Shown here one piece after another: positions 6,089 through 13,237 of a stretch of 15,846 nucleotides of DNA. The notes under the pieces are model-generated. The model worked only from the letters and a program-made list of their open reading frames with translations. It made no database searches and was not told the origin of the DNA. The DNA is from UBA5868 sp964482025 (lineage in GTDB: Bacteria > Pseudomonadota > Gammaproteobacteria > Pseudomonadales > Cellvibrionaceae): positions 1-15,846 of the forward strand of contig CAYZVN010000069.1 in the NCBI GenBank assembly GCA_964482025.1. The letters are read 5' to 3'. Position numbers and translations under genes: made by a program. The stretch's first letter is position 1. Each line of letters opens with the position of its first letter.

Positions 6089-7348
6089 GTGCGCTTCGAG
6101 CGTCTTGATGACTGGCTGCGGTGGCAGGAGAGCTGTCATCCCTCGGCGATTGATCTCGGGCTCGAACGAGTGCAGCAGGTTGCGCGCAAGCTCGACCTTT
6201 TGCCCGTCCGCGCCAAGGTGATTACCGTAGCCGGCACCAATGGTAAAGGCACCTGTGTCGCCGCCTTGGAGCAGCTGCTGACTGCCTCAGGAGCGGCTTG
6301 CGGCGTCTACTCTTCTCCTCATCTCCTCCATTATCGCGAACGAATCCGTATCGATGGAGCCTATGCGGATGACGCGGCCATCTGCCGTGCCTTCGCCGCC
6401 ATAGATGCGGCGCGGGGGGATATCTCGTTGACCTATTTTGAGTTCGGTACTCTCGCCGCGCTTTATTTGTTCAACGAAGCGGCACTTGAATACTGGGTAC
6501 TGGAAGTCGGCTTGGGCGGTCGCCTGGACGCCACCAATATTGTCGATCCCGATATTGCCGTCATTACCTCCATCGCCGTTGATCACACCGAGTGGCTGGG
6601 CACCGATCGAGAAAGTATCGGCCGGGAGAAGGCAGGGATCTGCCGGGCGGGCATTCCCGTTGTTTGTGCCGATCCAGCACCTCCGTCATCCATCCTTGAT
6701 GTAGCGCGAACATTAGGCTGCCACTTGCACTTGATCCATCGGGATTTTGGTTTTCATGACACCGAAGAGGGAACTGTTTTCCAGATAAAGACTCTTGAGT
6801 CCACGCCGGTTGCAGTGACGTTGCCGAAACCGAGTCTGGCCGCTGCTCTGCAGGTTGCACACCTCTTAAAGCTGTTCAACGATCTACCGGCGGATAACTT
6901 TAACCGCATAACCCTGGCGGGCCGCCTCCAGTATGTCGATTTTGGTTCAAGAACGGTGATTCTCGATGTTGCCCACAACCCCGCCGCTTGCCTCTATGTG
7001 GCAAATCAACTGCGCCAGCGGCACCCGGGCCAGAAGTTCGAATTAGTCGTGGCAATGATGGCGGATAAAAATCTGCGCGAGTCTCTCACCGCTTTCGGCG
7101 ACTTGGTGAAAACGTGGAACCTGACCACAATTGCGAGCTTTAGTCGCGCGGCCTCCATTCACGATCTGCGACGTGCTTTACCGGACGATCATGTCGAACA
7201 TCGAGACTTTGTCTCGGTCGCGGAGGCGTTAAAACATACTTTGCAAGATGGCTCATCCCCTGTGCTGGTAACAGGGTCTTTTTACACGGTTGCCGAGGCA
7301 ATGCGATTTTTACAGAGGCAGGAGGGCAGCGTTGAAGCCCTTGGATGA
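6089..7348 (+). CDS. folC: Bifunctional dihydrofolate synthase / folylpolyglutamate synthase
   Basis: Mur-ligase-type ATP-dependent enzyme that adds glutamate to dihydropteroate and then lengthens the glutamate tail of folates. Visible are HPSAIDLGLERV near the N-terminus, the ATP-binding loop VAGTNGKGTC (47-56), SSPHLLHYRERI, the EVGLGGRLDATN segment, VDHTEWLG, and the C-terminal-domain motif LDVAHNPAA. The frame runs open from 5894 inside accD, but that part is antisense to no family feature. The GTG at 6089, four bases after the accD stop, yields 419 residues, the normal length, and starts just before the conserved DDWLRWQ segment. The ribosome binding site is weak, consistent with coupling to accD translation. 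Its 3' end overlaps the following SPOR gene. Confidence 0.95.
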   Translation: MRFERLDDWLRWQESCHPSAIDLGLERVQQVARKLDLLPVRAKVITVAGTNGKGTCVAALEQLLTASGAACGVYSSPHLLHYRERIRIDGAYADDAAICRAFAAIDAARGDISLTYFEFGTLAALYLFNEAALEYWVLEVGLGGRLDATNIVDPDIAVITSIAVDHTEWLGTDRESIGREKAGICRAGIPVVCADPAPPSSILDVARTLGCHLHLIHRDFGFHDTEEGTVFQIKTLESTPVAVTLPKPSLAAALQVAHLLKLFNDLPADNFNRITLAGRLQYVDFGSRTVILDVAHNPAACLYVANQLRQRHPGQKFELVVAMMADKNLRESLTAFGDLVKTWNLTTIASFSRAASIHDLRRALPDDHVEHRDFVSVAEALKHTLQDGSSPVLVTGSFYTVAEAMRFLQRQEGSVEALG

Positions 7349-7862
7349 CGGTCTGAAGCAACGAGTGGTAGGTGCTTTAGTGCTGCTCGCTCTGGCGGTC
7401 ATTTTTTTACCGGTACTGTTTGATCGCGATCCGATGGTGCCGGTAGATCGCGAATCCCAGATCCCTGTTGCCCCTCAGGTCGTTCACGTGCACATAGACG
7501 CACCAGAGCCACTGGACGACATAGCGGCAGCCCCGGAGCCGGAGCTTATGTACGTACCTCACGAGGTGGATGCCGTTGACGAACAGCCCGAGCCTCCTGG
7601 GCTCCGCGCCGACGGCACCCCAAACGCCTGGGTACTTCAGGTCGCCAGCTTTCGCCAGCGGGACCTGGCGGATGCCTTGAGTCAGAAGCTCAATGAGCAA
7701 GACTTTCCGTCTTACGTCCGCGAAATTTCAGCTCCCAATGGGAAACTGATTCGAGTGTATGTGGGACCTAAGCTCGATAAACAGGCCTTGTTGAAGGTGA
7801 AAACCGAAGTCGAAAAGGGTTTTGGTGTGGAAACTTTAATGCTGCCATTCAAAGCAGAGTAG
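7332..7862 (+). CDS. Inner-membrane SPOR domain protein, DedD-like
   Basis: This 176-residue bitopic protein has a short cytoplasmic N-terminus (KPLDDGLKQR), one membrane span (about 12-30, VVGALVLLALAVIFLPVLF), a Pro/Glu/Asp-rich periplasmic linker (about 31-97), and a C-terminal SPOR domain (98-175) beginning NAWVLQVASF. SPOR domains bind denuded glycan strands at the division septum, so it probably acts in cell division. The start is decided by the ribosome binding site: AGGAGG (7320-7325) sits six bases before a TTG at 7332, giving KPLDDGLKQR at the N-terminus as in related proteins. An upstream TTG at 7290 lacks such a site. The gene overlaps the folC end by 17 bp. The folC-SPOR-cvpA-purF order matches the location of dedD in E. 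coli; sequence similarity to DedD is limited to architecture, so no symbol is given. Confidence 0.88.
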   Translation: MKPLDDGLKQRVVGALVLLALAVIFLPVLFDRDPMVPVDRESQIPVAPQVVHVHIDAPEPLDDIAAAPEPELMYVPHEVDAVDEQPEPPGLRADGTPNAWVLQVASFRQRDLADALSQKLNEQDFPSYVREISAPNGKLIRVYVGPKLDKQALLKVKTEVEKGFGVETLMLPFKAE

Positions 7863-7884
7863 CGATTCGCTTATTACTGATGGG

Positions 7885-7913
7885 TTCGCCTTTGTTCATG
7901 CCTCTGCTAGAAT
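7885..7913 (+). promoter_or_regulatory. Candidate promoter ahead of cvpA-purF
   Basis: An extended -10, TGC-TAGAAT (7905-7913), lies in the 81 bp gap before cvpA. A weak -35-like TTCGCC (7885-7890) is 17 bp upstream. It would allow cvpA-purF-metZ transcription independent of the trp/acc/fol genes. No PurR-like operator was recognised around it. Confidence 0.4.
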
Positions 7914-7943
7914 TGCGGCTCTCCAAATCACCGGATTTCTCTC

Positions 7944-8453
7944 GTGTCTTTTAATTGGGCTGACTGGGCCATCTTTGGCATAGTAATAGCGTCTTGTTTG
8001 TTTGGTTTGATGCGGGGACTGATCAAAGAGGCCCTCTCGGTAGTGAACTGGATCATTGCCGTACTGATTGCCGTAACATTTCGCGACCCACTGGCATCCC
8101 TATTAGTTAATCAAATTGAAACTCCTTCGCTGCGACAAATCGTTGCATTCAGTTCTTTATTTGTTGCCACCTTGATGGTAGGTGCGCTGGTCAACTACCT
8201 CATCGGTGAATTGGTAAAAATTACCGGTCTTTCCGCCACGGATCGTATCTTAGGCATGGTATTTGGCTTATTGCGTGGGTTCGTGGTGGTGATGGCGGTA
8301 TTACTACTGATTCCGCCCATTGTTTCTATTGACCAGGATAACTGGTGGACCGAATCGGCACTGATTCCAGGCTTCCTCGCGTTCGAGGACTGGACTAGAA
8401 CATCTGCCGGACAGTTTACTTCCTGGTTGCGTCAATTATTAAGTGCGGGTTAG
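7944..8453 (+). CDS. cvpA: CvpA family inner-membrane protein
   Basis: A 169-residue polytopic membrane protein with four predicted spans, at about 7-24, 31-47, 65-88 and 104-127, followed by a short amphipathic tail. The family signature is visible in NWADWAIFGIVI, the GLMRGLIKEAL loop after the first span, and the small-residue-rich GLLRGF motif before the last span (DRILGMVFGLLRGF). CvpA was first linked to colicin V production in E. coli and has since been tied to envelope stress and bile resistance; its biochemical function is unknown. The GTG start fits the usual MSxNWxD beginning and the family length, but it has no strong ribosome binding site. It lies 18 bp before purF, the same pairing as in E. 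coli. Confidence 0.92.
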   Translation: MSFNWADWAIFGIVIASCLFGLMRGLIKEALSVVNWIIAVLIAVTFRDPLASLLVNQIETPSLRQIVAFSSLFVATLMVGALVNYLIGELVKITGLSATDRILGMVFGLLRGFVVVMAVLLLIPPIVSIDQDNWWTESALIPGFLAFEDWTRTSAGQFTSWLRQLLSAG

Positions 8454-8471
8454 TCCGAGAGGAAAGAGTTT

Positions 8472-9995
8472 ATGTGCGGCATTGTAGGTATGGTTGGTAA
8501 AAGCAATGTAAGTGTGGCGCTCTATGACGCCCTGACAATGCTCCAACATCGCGGACAGGATGCTGCCGGAATTATGACTTGCCACAACGGCAAAATGGCC
8601 CAGCAAAAAGCGGTAGGTTTGGTTCGCGATGTATTTCGCACGCGCCATATGCAGCGACTGCTCGGCAACATGGGCATTGGCCACGTGCGTTATCCTACCG
8701 CGGGCAGTTCGGGGCCTGCTCTGGCGCAACCGTTCTATGTAAACTCGCCCTATGGTATTGCCCTGGCCCATAACGGCAATCTCACCAACACCGAAAGCTT
8801 GCGCAAAGATCTCTTCCTTGCCGACTTGCGCCACGTGAATACCGACTCCGACTCCGAAGTTCTTCTAAACGTGTTCGCGCACGAGTTGCAACTGCAGGGT
8901 AAGCTGCGCCCAACCCATGAAGACATCTTCAAAGCCGTCGAAGGCGTACATAAGCGGGTCAAAGGCGGCTATTCGGTTGTTGCCATGATTGCTAATTACG
9001 GCGTCCTGGCATTCCGCGACCCCCATGGCATTCGTCCCCTGGTATTTGGTGAGCGCACAACCGAGCACGGCAAAGAATATATGATCGCCTCCGAGAGCGT
9101 GGCGCTGGACGTGCTCGGTTTTAAACTGCTGCGCGACGTAGCGCCGGGCGAGGCGCTTTATATTAATGTCGATGGCGAACTGTTCACCCGCCAGTGTGCC
9201 GAGCGCACGCAGCTGAGCCCCTGTATTTTTGAACATGTTTACTTCGCCCGCCCGGACTCTATTATGGATGGCGTTTCGGTCTATAAGGCGCGTTTGCGCC
9301 AGGGCGAGCGGCTGGCCGACAAGATTCTGGGGCTGCGCCCCAATCACGAAATCGATGTGGTGATACCAATTCCCGATAGTAGCCGAGTCGCAGGGCAGGC
9401 GCTGGCGCAAAAACTGGGGGTCAAGTTCCGTGAGGGGCTGGTGAAGAACCGCTACATCGGCCGCACCTTCATCATGCCGGGGCAACAGCAACGGAAAAAA
9501 TCGGTACGCCAGAAACTCAACGCCATAGATCTGGAGTTTCGCGGCAAGAACGTCATGCTCGTCGACGACTCCATAGTGCGCGGCACCACTTGCCAGCAAA
9601 TTATCCAGATGGCGCGCGACGCCGGCGCGAAAAAAGTGTTTTTTGCTTCCGCCGCACCCGCAGTTAAATACCCGAATGTGTACGGCATCGATATGCCATC
9701 GGCCAGCGAATTGATTGCCCATGGGCGAACGGTAGAGCAAGTGGCAGATGCCATAGGCGCTGACTGGCTGGTCTATCAGGACATCGAGGATTTAATCGCC
9801 GCCTCCGGCGAAGGTAATCCGGAAATCCCCCGTTTCGACTGCGCGGTTTTTGACGGCGATTATGTAACGGGTGATGTCGACGATGAGTATCTGCGCAAGC
9901 TGGAGGCGGCGCGCAATGACTTAGCCAAGTCCTCGGGGGAAGACGGCTCTATGCCGTCCAGTCAAAATGCGATGGTGGGCATTCATAACTCATAG
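8472..9995 (+). CDS. purF: Amidophosphoribosyltransferase
   Basis: First committed step of purine synthesis: PRPP plus glutamine gives 5-phosphoribosylamine. The protein (507 residues) starts directly with Met-Cys2-Gly-Ile, so the Ntn-hydrolase nucleophile is exposed by Met removal alone. There is no propeptide, as in the E. coli class. Glutaminase residues are visible in LQHRGQDAAG, GHVRYPTAG (Arg73) and AHNGNLTN (Asn101-Gly102). The PRTase domain has IPIPDSSRVAG, the RTFIMPGQQQR flexible loop, and the PRPP-binding motif MLVDDSIVRGTT (362-373), followed by FASAAPAVKYPNVYGIDMP. There are no cysteine ligands for the 4Fe-4S cluster found in Bacillus-type enzymes. AGGA eight bases before the ATG is a good ribosome binding site. 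It is followed within 6 bp by metZ. Confidence 0.98.
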   Translation: MCGIVGMVGKSNVSVALYDALTMLQHRGQDAAGIMTCHNGKMAQQKAVGLVRDVFRTRHMQRLLGNMGIGHVRYPTAGSSGPALAQPFYVNSPYGIALAHNGNLTNTESLRKDLFLADLRHVNTDSDSEVLLNVFAHELQLQGKLRPTHEDIFKAVEGVHKRVKGGYSVVAMIANYGVLAFRDPHGIRPLVFGERTTEHGKEYMIASESVALDVLGFKLLRDVAPGEALYINVDGELFTRQCAERTQLSPCIFEHVYFARPDSIMDGVSVYKARLRQGERLADKILGLRPNHEIDVVIPIPDSSRVAGQALAQKLGVKFREGLVKNRYIGRTFIMPGQQQRKKSVRQKLNAIDLEFRGKNVMLVDDSIVRGTTCQQIIQMARDAGAKKVFFASAAPAVKYPNVYGIDMPSASELIAHGRTVEQVADAIGADWLVYQDIEDLIAASGEGNPEIPRFDCAVFDGDYVTGDVDDEYLRKLEAARNDLAKSSGEDGSMPSSQNAMVGIHNS

Positions 9996-10001
9996 AAAGA
10001 G

Positions 10002-11198
10002 ATGGAAATGAACGACGATTTTCTAGAAGACGCCGGCCTCGACACGCTGGCGATCCGCACAGGGGTTCATCGCACTCACGAAGGTGAGCACTCCGAGCCG
10101 ATATTCGCGACCTCAAGTTATGTTTTCGGCTCTGCGGCGGAAGCGGCGGCGCGCTTCGCTGGCAACAGCCCTGGCAACGTTTATTCCCGTTACACCAACC
10201 CCAATCTCAGAGTCTTTCAGGAGCGCATTGCCGCTTTAGAGGGAGGGGAGGCTGCAGTGGCAACCGCCTCGGGGATGGCGGCAATTCTCAGTACATGCAT
10301 GGCGCACTTGCAGGCCGGTGATCACCTTGTTTGCTCGCGCAGCGTATTTGGTACTACAACCGTTTTGTTCACCCGTTATATGGAAAAATTCGGTGTGATG
10401 GTGAGCTTGGTACCGCAAACCGATTTAGCGGCCTGGCGCGCAGCCATCCGACCCGAGACCAAACTGCTCTTTCTGGAAACACCCTCCAACCCCTTGTGCG
10501 ATATCGCCGACATCGCCGGGCTTGCCAAAATCGCCCGCGAATCCAGCTGCCTTTTGGTTGTGGATAACTGCTTCTGTACGCCGGCGCTGCAACGGCCGTT
10601 AGCTCTGGGTGCAGATTTGGTCATTCACTCGGCAACTAAGTATCTCGATGGCCAGGGCCGCTGCTTGGGTGGCGCTGTGGTGGGACGCTTCGATCTCGTT
10701 GACCCGATCCAAGGATTCGTCCGTACCTGCGGGCCAAGCATGAGCCCATTTAACGCCTGGGTGTTCACCAAAGGCTTGGAAACACTGCGTCTGCGGATGG
10801 ATGCTCACTCCGCAAATGCTTTGACGCTAGCGCAGTACTTGGCGCAGCGCCCGGAAGTTGAGAAGGTATTTTATGCGGGCCTTCCGGACCACCCCGGCCA
10901 CGAACTTGCGAAAAAACAACAGCGCGCATTCGGCGGAGTGTTGTCATTTCGTATCAAGGGCGACAAGGCGGCAGCTTGGCGATTTATTGATGCGGTGAGA
11001 ATTATGTCGCTGACGGCCAACCTCGGCGACACGAAAAGCACGATAGTGCATCCTGCCACAACAACCCACGGCCGCTTATCGGCGGAGGAAAAAGAAGCCT
11101 GCGGGATTACCGAAAACTTGATTCGCCTGGCGGTCGGGCTCGAAGATCCGGAAGATCTCATCAAAGATCTGCAGCGAGGGTTCGCCGCGTCGGACTGA
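10002..11198 (+). CDS. metZ: O-succinylhomoserine sulfhydrylase
   Basis: PLP enzyme of the Cys/Met metabolism family that joins sulfide to O-succinylhomoserine, giving homocysteine directly and bypassing cystathionine. Visible are YSRYTNPNLRVFQERIAALEGGEAAVATASGM split over residues 61-92, VVDNCFCTPALQRPL with the PLP-ring Asp188, the Schiff-base lysine in HSATKYLDGQGR (Lys213), and TANLGDTKSTIVHPATTTHGRL near the C-terminus. The 398-residue length and immediate position after purF match Pseudomonas metZ, which favours sulfhydrylase over cystathionine gamma-synthase (MetB); the fold alone does not separate them. Either ATG at 10002 or ATG at 10008 may start it; the first is given. The sulfide substrate could come from the CysI at the left of the window. 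Confidence 0.92.
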   Translation: MEMNDDFLEDAGLDTLAIRTGVHRTHEGEHSEPIFATSSYVFGSAAEAAARFAGNSPGNVYSRYTNPNLRVFQERIAALEGGEAAVATASGMAAILSTCMAHLQAGDHLVCSRSVFGTTTVLFTRYMEKFGVMVSLVPQTDLAAWRAAIRPETKLLFLETPSNPLCDIADIAGLAKIARESSCLLVVDNCFCTPALQRPLALGADLVIHSATKYLDGQGRCLGGAVVGRFDLVDPIQGFVRTCGPSMSPFNAWVFTKGLETLRLRMDAHSANALTLAQYLAQRPEVEKVFYAGLPDHPGHELAKKQQRAFGGVLSFRIKGDKAAAWRFIDAVRIMSLTANLGDTKSTIVHPATTTHGRLSAEEKEACGITENLIRLAVGLEDPEDLIKDLQRGFAASD

Positions 11199-11348
11199 TG
11201 CTCAGCCCGCAACGAGGTTTGTTGGACTATTCTTGAAGCGTTGACTTTAGGTTGAACCAAAACGGAACGCCGGCAACGAATAATGGCCTACCGCGTCTAG
11301 AGCGCAATATTCGCAAGCGCGGGAATTTCAGCAGACTTCGGGAAACTC
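11199..11348 (+). other. Intergenic gap between metZ and moxR
   Basis: This 150 bp gap separates the biosynthetic cluster from the moxR operon. No hairpin with a T run was found after metZ. TTGAAC (11252-11257) and AATAAT (11279-11284) look like promoter boxes but are 21 bp apart, too far for a normal sigma70 promoter. The moxR promoter is expected here but cannot be placed. Confidence 0.4.
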
Positions 11349-12254
11349 ATGAATTTAATTACTTCTCGCCTTATCGAAGCGGTCGGCCAAGTGCTTCTTG
11401 GCAAAGACCGTCAAGTGCGCTTGGCTCTCGCATGCCTCTTAGCAAAAGGCCACTTGTTGATTGAAGACCTGCCCGGCATGGGAAAAACAACGCTGGCGCA
11501 ATGCCTGGCGGGAGTGCTCGGGCTAAAGTATGAGCGCGTGCAATTCACCAGTGACCTGCTACCTTCCGATATCCTCGGCGTGTCCATCTTTGACAAAGGC
11601 CTTAACGCCTTTACGTTTCACTCGGGACCGGTCTTTACCCAAGTGTTACTGGCAGATGAAATCAATCGCACTACACCCAAGACACAGAGTTCGCTGTTGG
11701 AAGCCATGGAAGAAGGGCAGGTGACGATCGATGGCGAAACGCGGGAGTTGCCCAAGCCATTTTTTGTTATAGCCACCCAAAATCCGATCCATCAATCCGG
11801 CACTTTTCCACTCCCGGAGTCGCAGCTGGATCGATTTTTAATGCGCATCACTTTAGGCTATCCCAGCTCAGCGTCAGAGCGCTTGCTGTTAAAAGGCGAG
11901 GACCCAAGGGCTAATCTAAAAAAAATCCAACCTTTAATCACCATCCCGCAATTATTGGAGTTACAGCAGCAGGTCAACGCCGTTAAGGTGAGTGATCCCG
12001 TTATTGATTATCTTCAACGTCTGGTCGAGCGAACCCGTCGGGACAGCCATTTCTCTTATGGGTTATCGCCCCGTGGCGCCATGGCCTGGCTGAGAGCCGC
12101 TAAAGCTTGGGCGCTTATTCATGGTCGCGAGTATCTAGTGCCAGAAGATCTGCAAACGGTGATGGGGCCGGTAGTAGGGCACCGCGTTCATGGACGGGAC
12201 AAGGTTGAAGACTTACTGGACCACCTTCTCACGAGCGTCGACGTAATGGCCTAG
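11349..12254 (+). CDS. MoxR family AAA+ ATPase
   Basis: A 301-residue cytoplasmic AAA+ protein of the MoxR class, thought to act as a chaperone or remodeller for partner proteins encoded next to it. Motifs visible in order are Walker A in EDLPGMGKTT (Lys46), SDLLPSDILG, the HSGPVFTQVLLADEINR segment with Walker B Asp103-Glu104, sensor 1 ATQNP (142-146), and the arginine-finger region PESQLDRF (156-163). The C-terminal lid domain contains LSPRGAMAWLRAAKAWA. GGGAA six bases before the ATG serves as ribosome binding site. It is the first gene of a moxR-DUF58-tgpA operon, 5 bp before the DUF58 gene. The same order is known in Pseudomonas aeruginosa (PA2875-PA2873). The substrate of the ATPase is unknown. 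Confidence 0.93.
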   Translation: MNLITSRLIEAVGQVLLGKDRQVRLALACLLAKGHLLIEDLPGMGKTTLAQCLAGVLGLKYERVQFTSDLLPSDILGVSIFDKGLNAFTFHSGPVFTQVLLADEINRTTPKTQSSLLEAMEEGQVTIDGETRELPKPFFVIATQNPIHQSGTFPLPESQLDRFLMRITLGYPSSASERLLLKGEDPRANLKKIQPLITIPQLLELQQQVNAVKVSDPVIDYLQRLVERTRRDSHFSYGLSPRGAMAWLRAAKAWALIHGREYLVPEDLQTVMGPVVGHRVHGRDKVEDLLDHLLTSVDVMA

Positions 12255-12259
12255 CCGCA

Positions 12260-13237
12260 ATGCGCAATTATTTATCCGCTGCGGCTCGGTTCTTTCGGCA
12301 ACGTTTATTCAATTGGATTGATCGACGCCAACCACCCGGTAAACGCCACGTCCTGCATCGCCGCAATCTGTATATCTTCCCGTCTCTTACAGGCTTTGCC
12401 TATTTGTTTTTAGTGCTCATCATTTGGTTGTTGGGAACCAACTATCAAAACAACCTGATACTGGCACTTGCGTATATGCAAATCAGCATTTTTGTTCTGA
12501 CGATTCTCAACACCTATAACAACATGGCCGGCCTCAAAGTGGAGTTTGTCGGCGCTGAAGAAGGTTTCGTCGGCGACAAACTGGGGTTTCGCATGGTGTT
12601 TTCCTCCAGCAATCGCCGGGGCGCTCACTACATCACCGCGCAATGGATTAATAACCCGCCTGTGATTCTGGACTTTGAGCCGGCGCAAGAGCATGTGGAA
12701 AAGGTCTATGCGGTTGCGCAGCAAAGAGGGTGGCTCCGCCCGCAGCGACTTTTATTAAAGAGCACCTTTCCAATGGGCTTGCTGCGCTGCTGGACTTGGC
12801 TCAATTTTGACGCTGCGACTCTGGTTTATCCCACGCCTCTAAGCGGTGGCCATGTGCCGGGTAGCGTTTCGGGAAATGAGGAAGACGGCCAGGTGATGTC
12901 GATGAGCGGCGGCGATGAGTTCGTTGGCTTGCGCACCTACAGACCAGGAGACTCTCCACGGCATATCGCCTGGAAACAGTACGCTCGCGGCAGAGGCTTA
13001 TGGAGCAAGGAGTACGGCACGCCTGCCACATCCCGCACCTGGTTACAGTGGTCGGATTTCTTTCGTGGCGATGTAGAGCTCGCGCTTTCGCAAATGTGTT
13101 ATTGGGTCGAGAAGTTAACACAGCAACAAGCGGCTTTCGGCATGCGCCTACCGGGCGTGGAACTCCCCTTCGACGCAGGTGAAGAGCATCGCCGGCGTGC
13201 TCTTCGAGCACTCGCTACTTTCGGAGTTGCGTCGTGA
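12260..13237 (+). CDS. DUF58 domain membrane protein
   Basis: A 325-residue protein with a basic N-terminus, two closely spaced membrane spans (about 41-58 and 64-84) separated by a short loop, then a soluble region. The DUF58 signature is in the latter half: GGDEFVGLRTYRPGD followed by SPRHIAWKQYARGRGLWSKEY (218-251). DUF58 proteins regularly accompany MoxR ATPases, and some carry a von Willebrand A-like fold; no clear metal-site motif (DxSxS) is visible here. The ATG is 5 bp after the moxR stop, and the stop overlaps the next start in GTGA, indicating one transcript and coupled translation. It probably forms a membrane partner of the MoxR ATPase and the transglutaminase. No biochemical function is known. 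Confidence 0.9.
   Translation: MRNYLSAAARFFRQRLFNWIDRRQPPGKRHVLHRRNLYIFPSLTGFAYLFLVLIIWLLGTNYQNNLILALAYMQISIFVLTILNTYNNMAGLKVEFVGAEEGFVGDKLGFRMVFSSSNRRGAHYITAQWINNPPVILDFEPAQEHVEKVYAVAQQRGWLRPQRLLLKSTFPMGLLRCWTWLNFDAATLVYPTPLSGGHVPGSVSGNEEDGQVMSMSGGDEFVGLRTYRPGDSPRHIAWKQYARGRGLWSKEYGTPATSRTWLQWSDFFRGDVELALSQMCYWVEKLTQQQAAFGMRLPGVELPFDAGEEHRRRALRALATFGVAS

Noticed and set aside
8865..9740. Long minus-strand open frame of 291 codons opposite purF.
   Set aside because: Antisense shadow of purF with no family features or ribosome binding site of note.
11252..11284. TTGAAC and AATAAT as a sigma70 promoter for moxR.
   Set aside because: The 21 bp spacing is outside the normal 16-19 bp range, and no alternative -35 fits.
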